From an uncultured Clostridia bacterium (lineage in GTDB: Bacteria > Bacillota > Clostridia > Lachnospirales > Lachnospiraceae): a stretch of 5,547 nt of DNA. A program made the position numbers and the translations under genes. Under the pieces are notes generated by a model that saw only the letters and a program-made list of their open reading frames with translations, searched no databases and was not told the DNA's origin. This document shows, piece by piece, positions 5,479 to 5,547 of the stretch (its first letter is position 1; each line of letters begins with the position of its first letter). The stretch lies in contig CAMONF010000030.1 in the NCBI GenBank assembly GCA_946620335.1, positions 1-5,547 of the forward strand, in the 5' to 3' direction.

Positions 5479-5492
5479 CACACCCGAAGGCT

Positions 5493-5547
5493 TTACAAAT
5501 CCCCCAGGCAGGCATCCAGGTCCGCGGTGATCTTCTCTTTGTCCATA
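5493..5547 (-). CDS. C-terminal end of a second, convergent CobW-family gene copy (partial)
   Basis: Read on the minus strand, the window edge opens into MDKEKITADLDACLGDL and a TAA stop, identical to the last 17 residues of the GTPase gene on the plus strand. The only codon difference is synonymous (CTG in the plus copy, TTG here). The two stop codons face each other across 111 nt. If the assembly is right, an inverted duplicate or close paralog of the GTPase gene lies beyond the edge. If the assembly folded back here, this gene does not exist. Only the frame and its identity to the neighbour are observed. Confidence 0.55.
   Translation of the reverse strand, partial: MDKEKITADLDACLGDL

Larger units (their letters stand above)
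5327..5547. repeat. Very long near-perfect palindrome spanning the end of the CobW-family gene
   Basis: Bases 5327-5435 and 5439-5547 are reverse complements around the 3-nt centre AAA (5436-5438). Over these 109-nt arms only two positions differ: 5376 (C) against 5498, and 5382 (G) against 5492. The left arm covers the last 17 codons and stop of the GTPase gene plus 54 nt beyond; the right arm repeats this in reverse. The pairing is still perfect at the window edge, so the true arms may be longer. It may be a real inverted duplication or an assembly fold-back. Confidence 0.95.

Noticed and set aside
5382..5492. CRISPR repeat or small RNA gene at the palindrome
   Set aside because: There are only two inverted copies, no spacer pattern and no promoter; a terminator/REP reading explains the structure better.

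Overview
The window looks like a piece of a GC-rich genome from the Bacillota, probably class Clostridia (Lachnospiraceae- or Oscillospiraceae-like). The grounds are strong purine-rich ribosome binding sites (AAGGAGG-type), a lipoprotein signal of the MKKK...LGGC type followed by an acidic spacer, GC-rich coding DNA with AT-rich promoter gaps, and a kdgK-eda-iclR arrangement common in sugar-acid-using gut and rumen clostridia. The taxonomic placement is inference from style, not from a marker gene.

Left part (1-1065, minus strand): the start of a PfkB-family sugar kinase, best read as 2-keto-3-deoxygluconate kinase and cut by the window edge, lies downstream of a complete KDPG aldolase gene (eda). 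Together they turn 2-keto-3-deoxygluconate into KDPG and then into pyruvate plus glyceraldehyde-3-phosphate, the lower end of hexuronate (pectin/glucuronide) catabolism and of the Entner-Doudoroff route.

Control region (1066-1349): an AT-rich divergent intergenic region of about 280 bp. It holds a near-consensus minus-strand promoter for eda, a near-consensus plus-strand promoter for the regulator gene, and several dyad sites. The best is a perfect TTCCAT-N3-ATGGAA palindrome of the type IclR-family proteins bind. A different palindrome sits on the predicted eda transcription start.

Middle part (1350-2129, plus strand): an IclR-family regulator, presumably sensing a sugar-acid intermediate and controlling the divergent eda-kdgK operon and itself. 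After a 269-bp gap with its own probable promoter comes a 594-residue secreted lipoprotein (2399-4183). It has a glutamate-rich, internally repeated spacer and a C-terminal half with Asp-rich and beta-propeller-like segments; its function is unknown.

Right part (4251-5547): a complete COG0523/CobW-family metallochaperone GTPase, 67 nt behind the lipoprotein gene and possibly cotranscribed with it. Past its stop codon the sequence folds back on itself. A nearly perfect palindrome with arms of at least 109 nt and a 3-nt centre runs to the window edge and includes a second, inverted copy of the last 17 codons of the GTPase gene. Each arm contains a smaller REP-like hairpin followed by a T-run, so the centre also works on paper as a bidirectional terminator. 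This is either a convergent duplicate gene with a REP-type element between the copies or a fold-back assembly artefact; it is the most unusual structure in the window.
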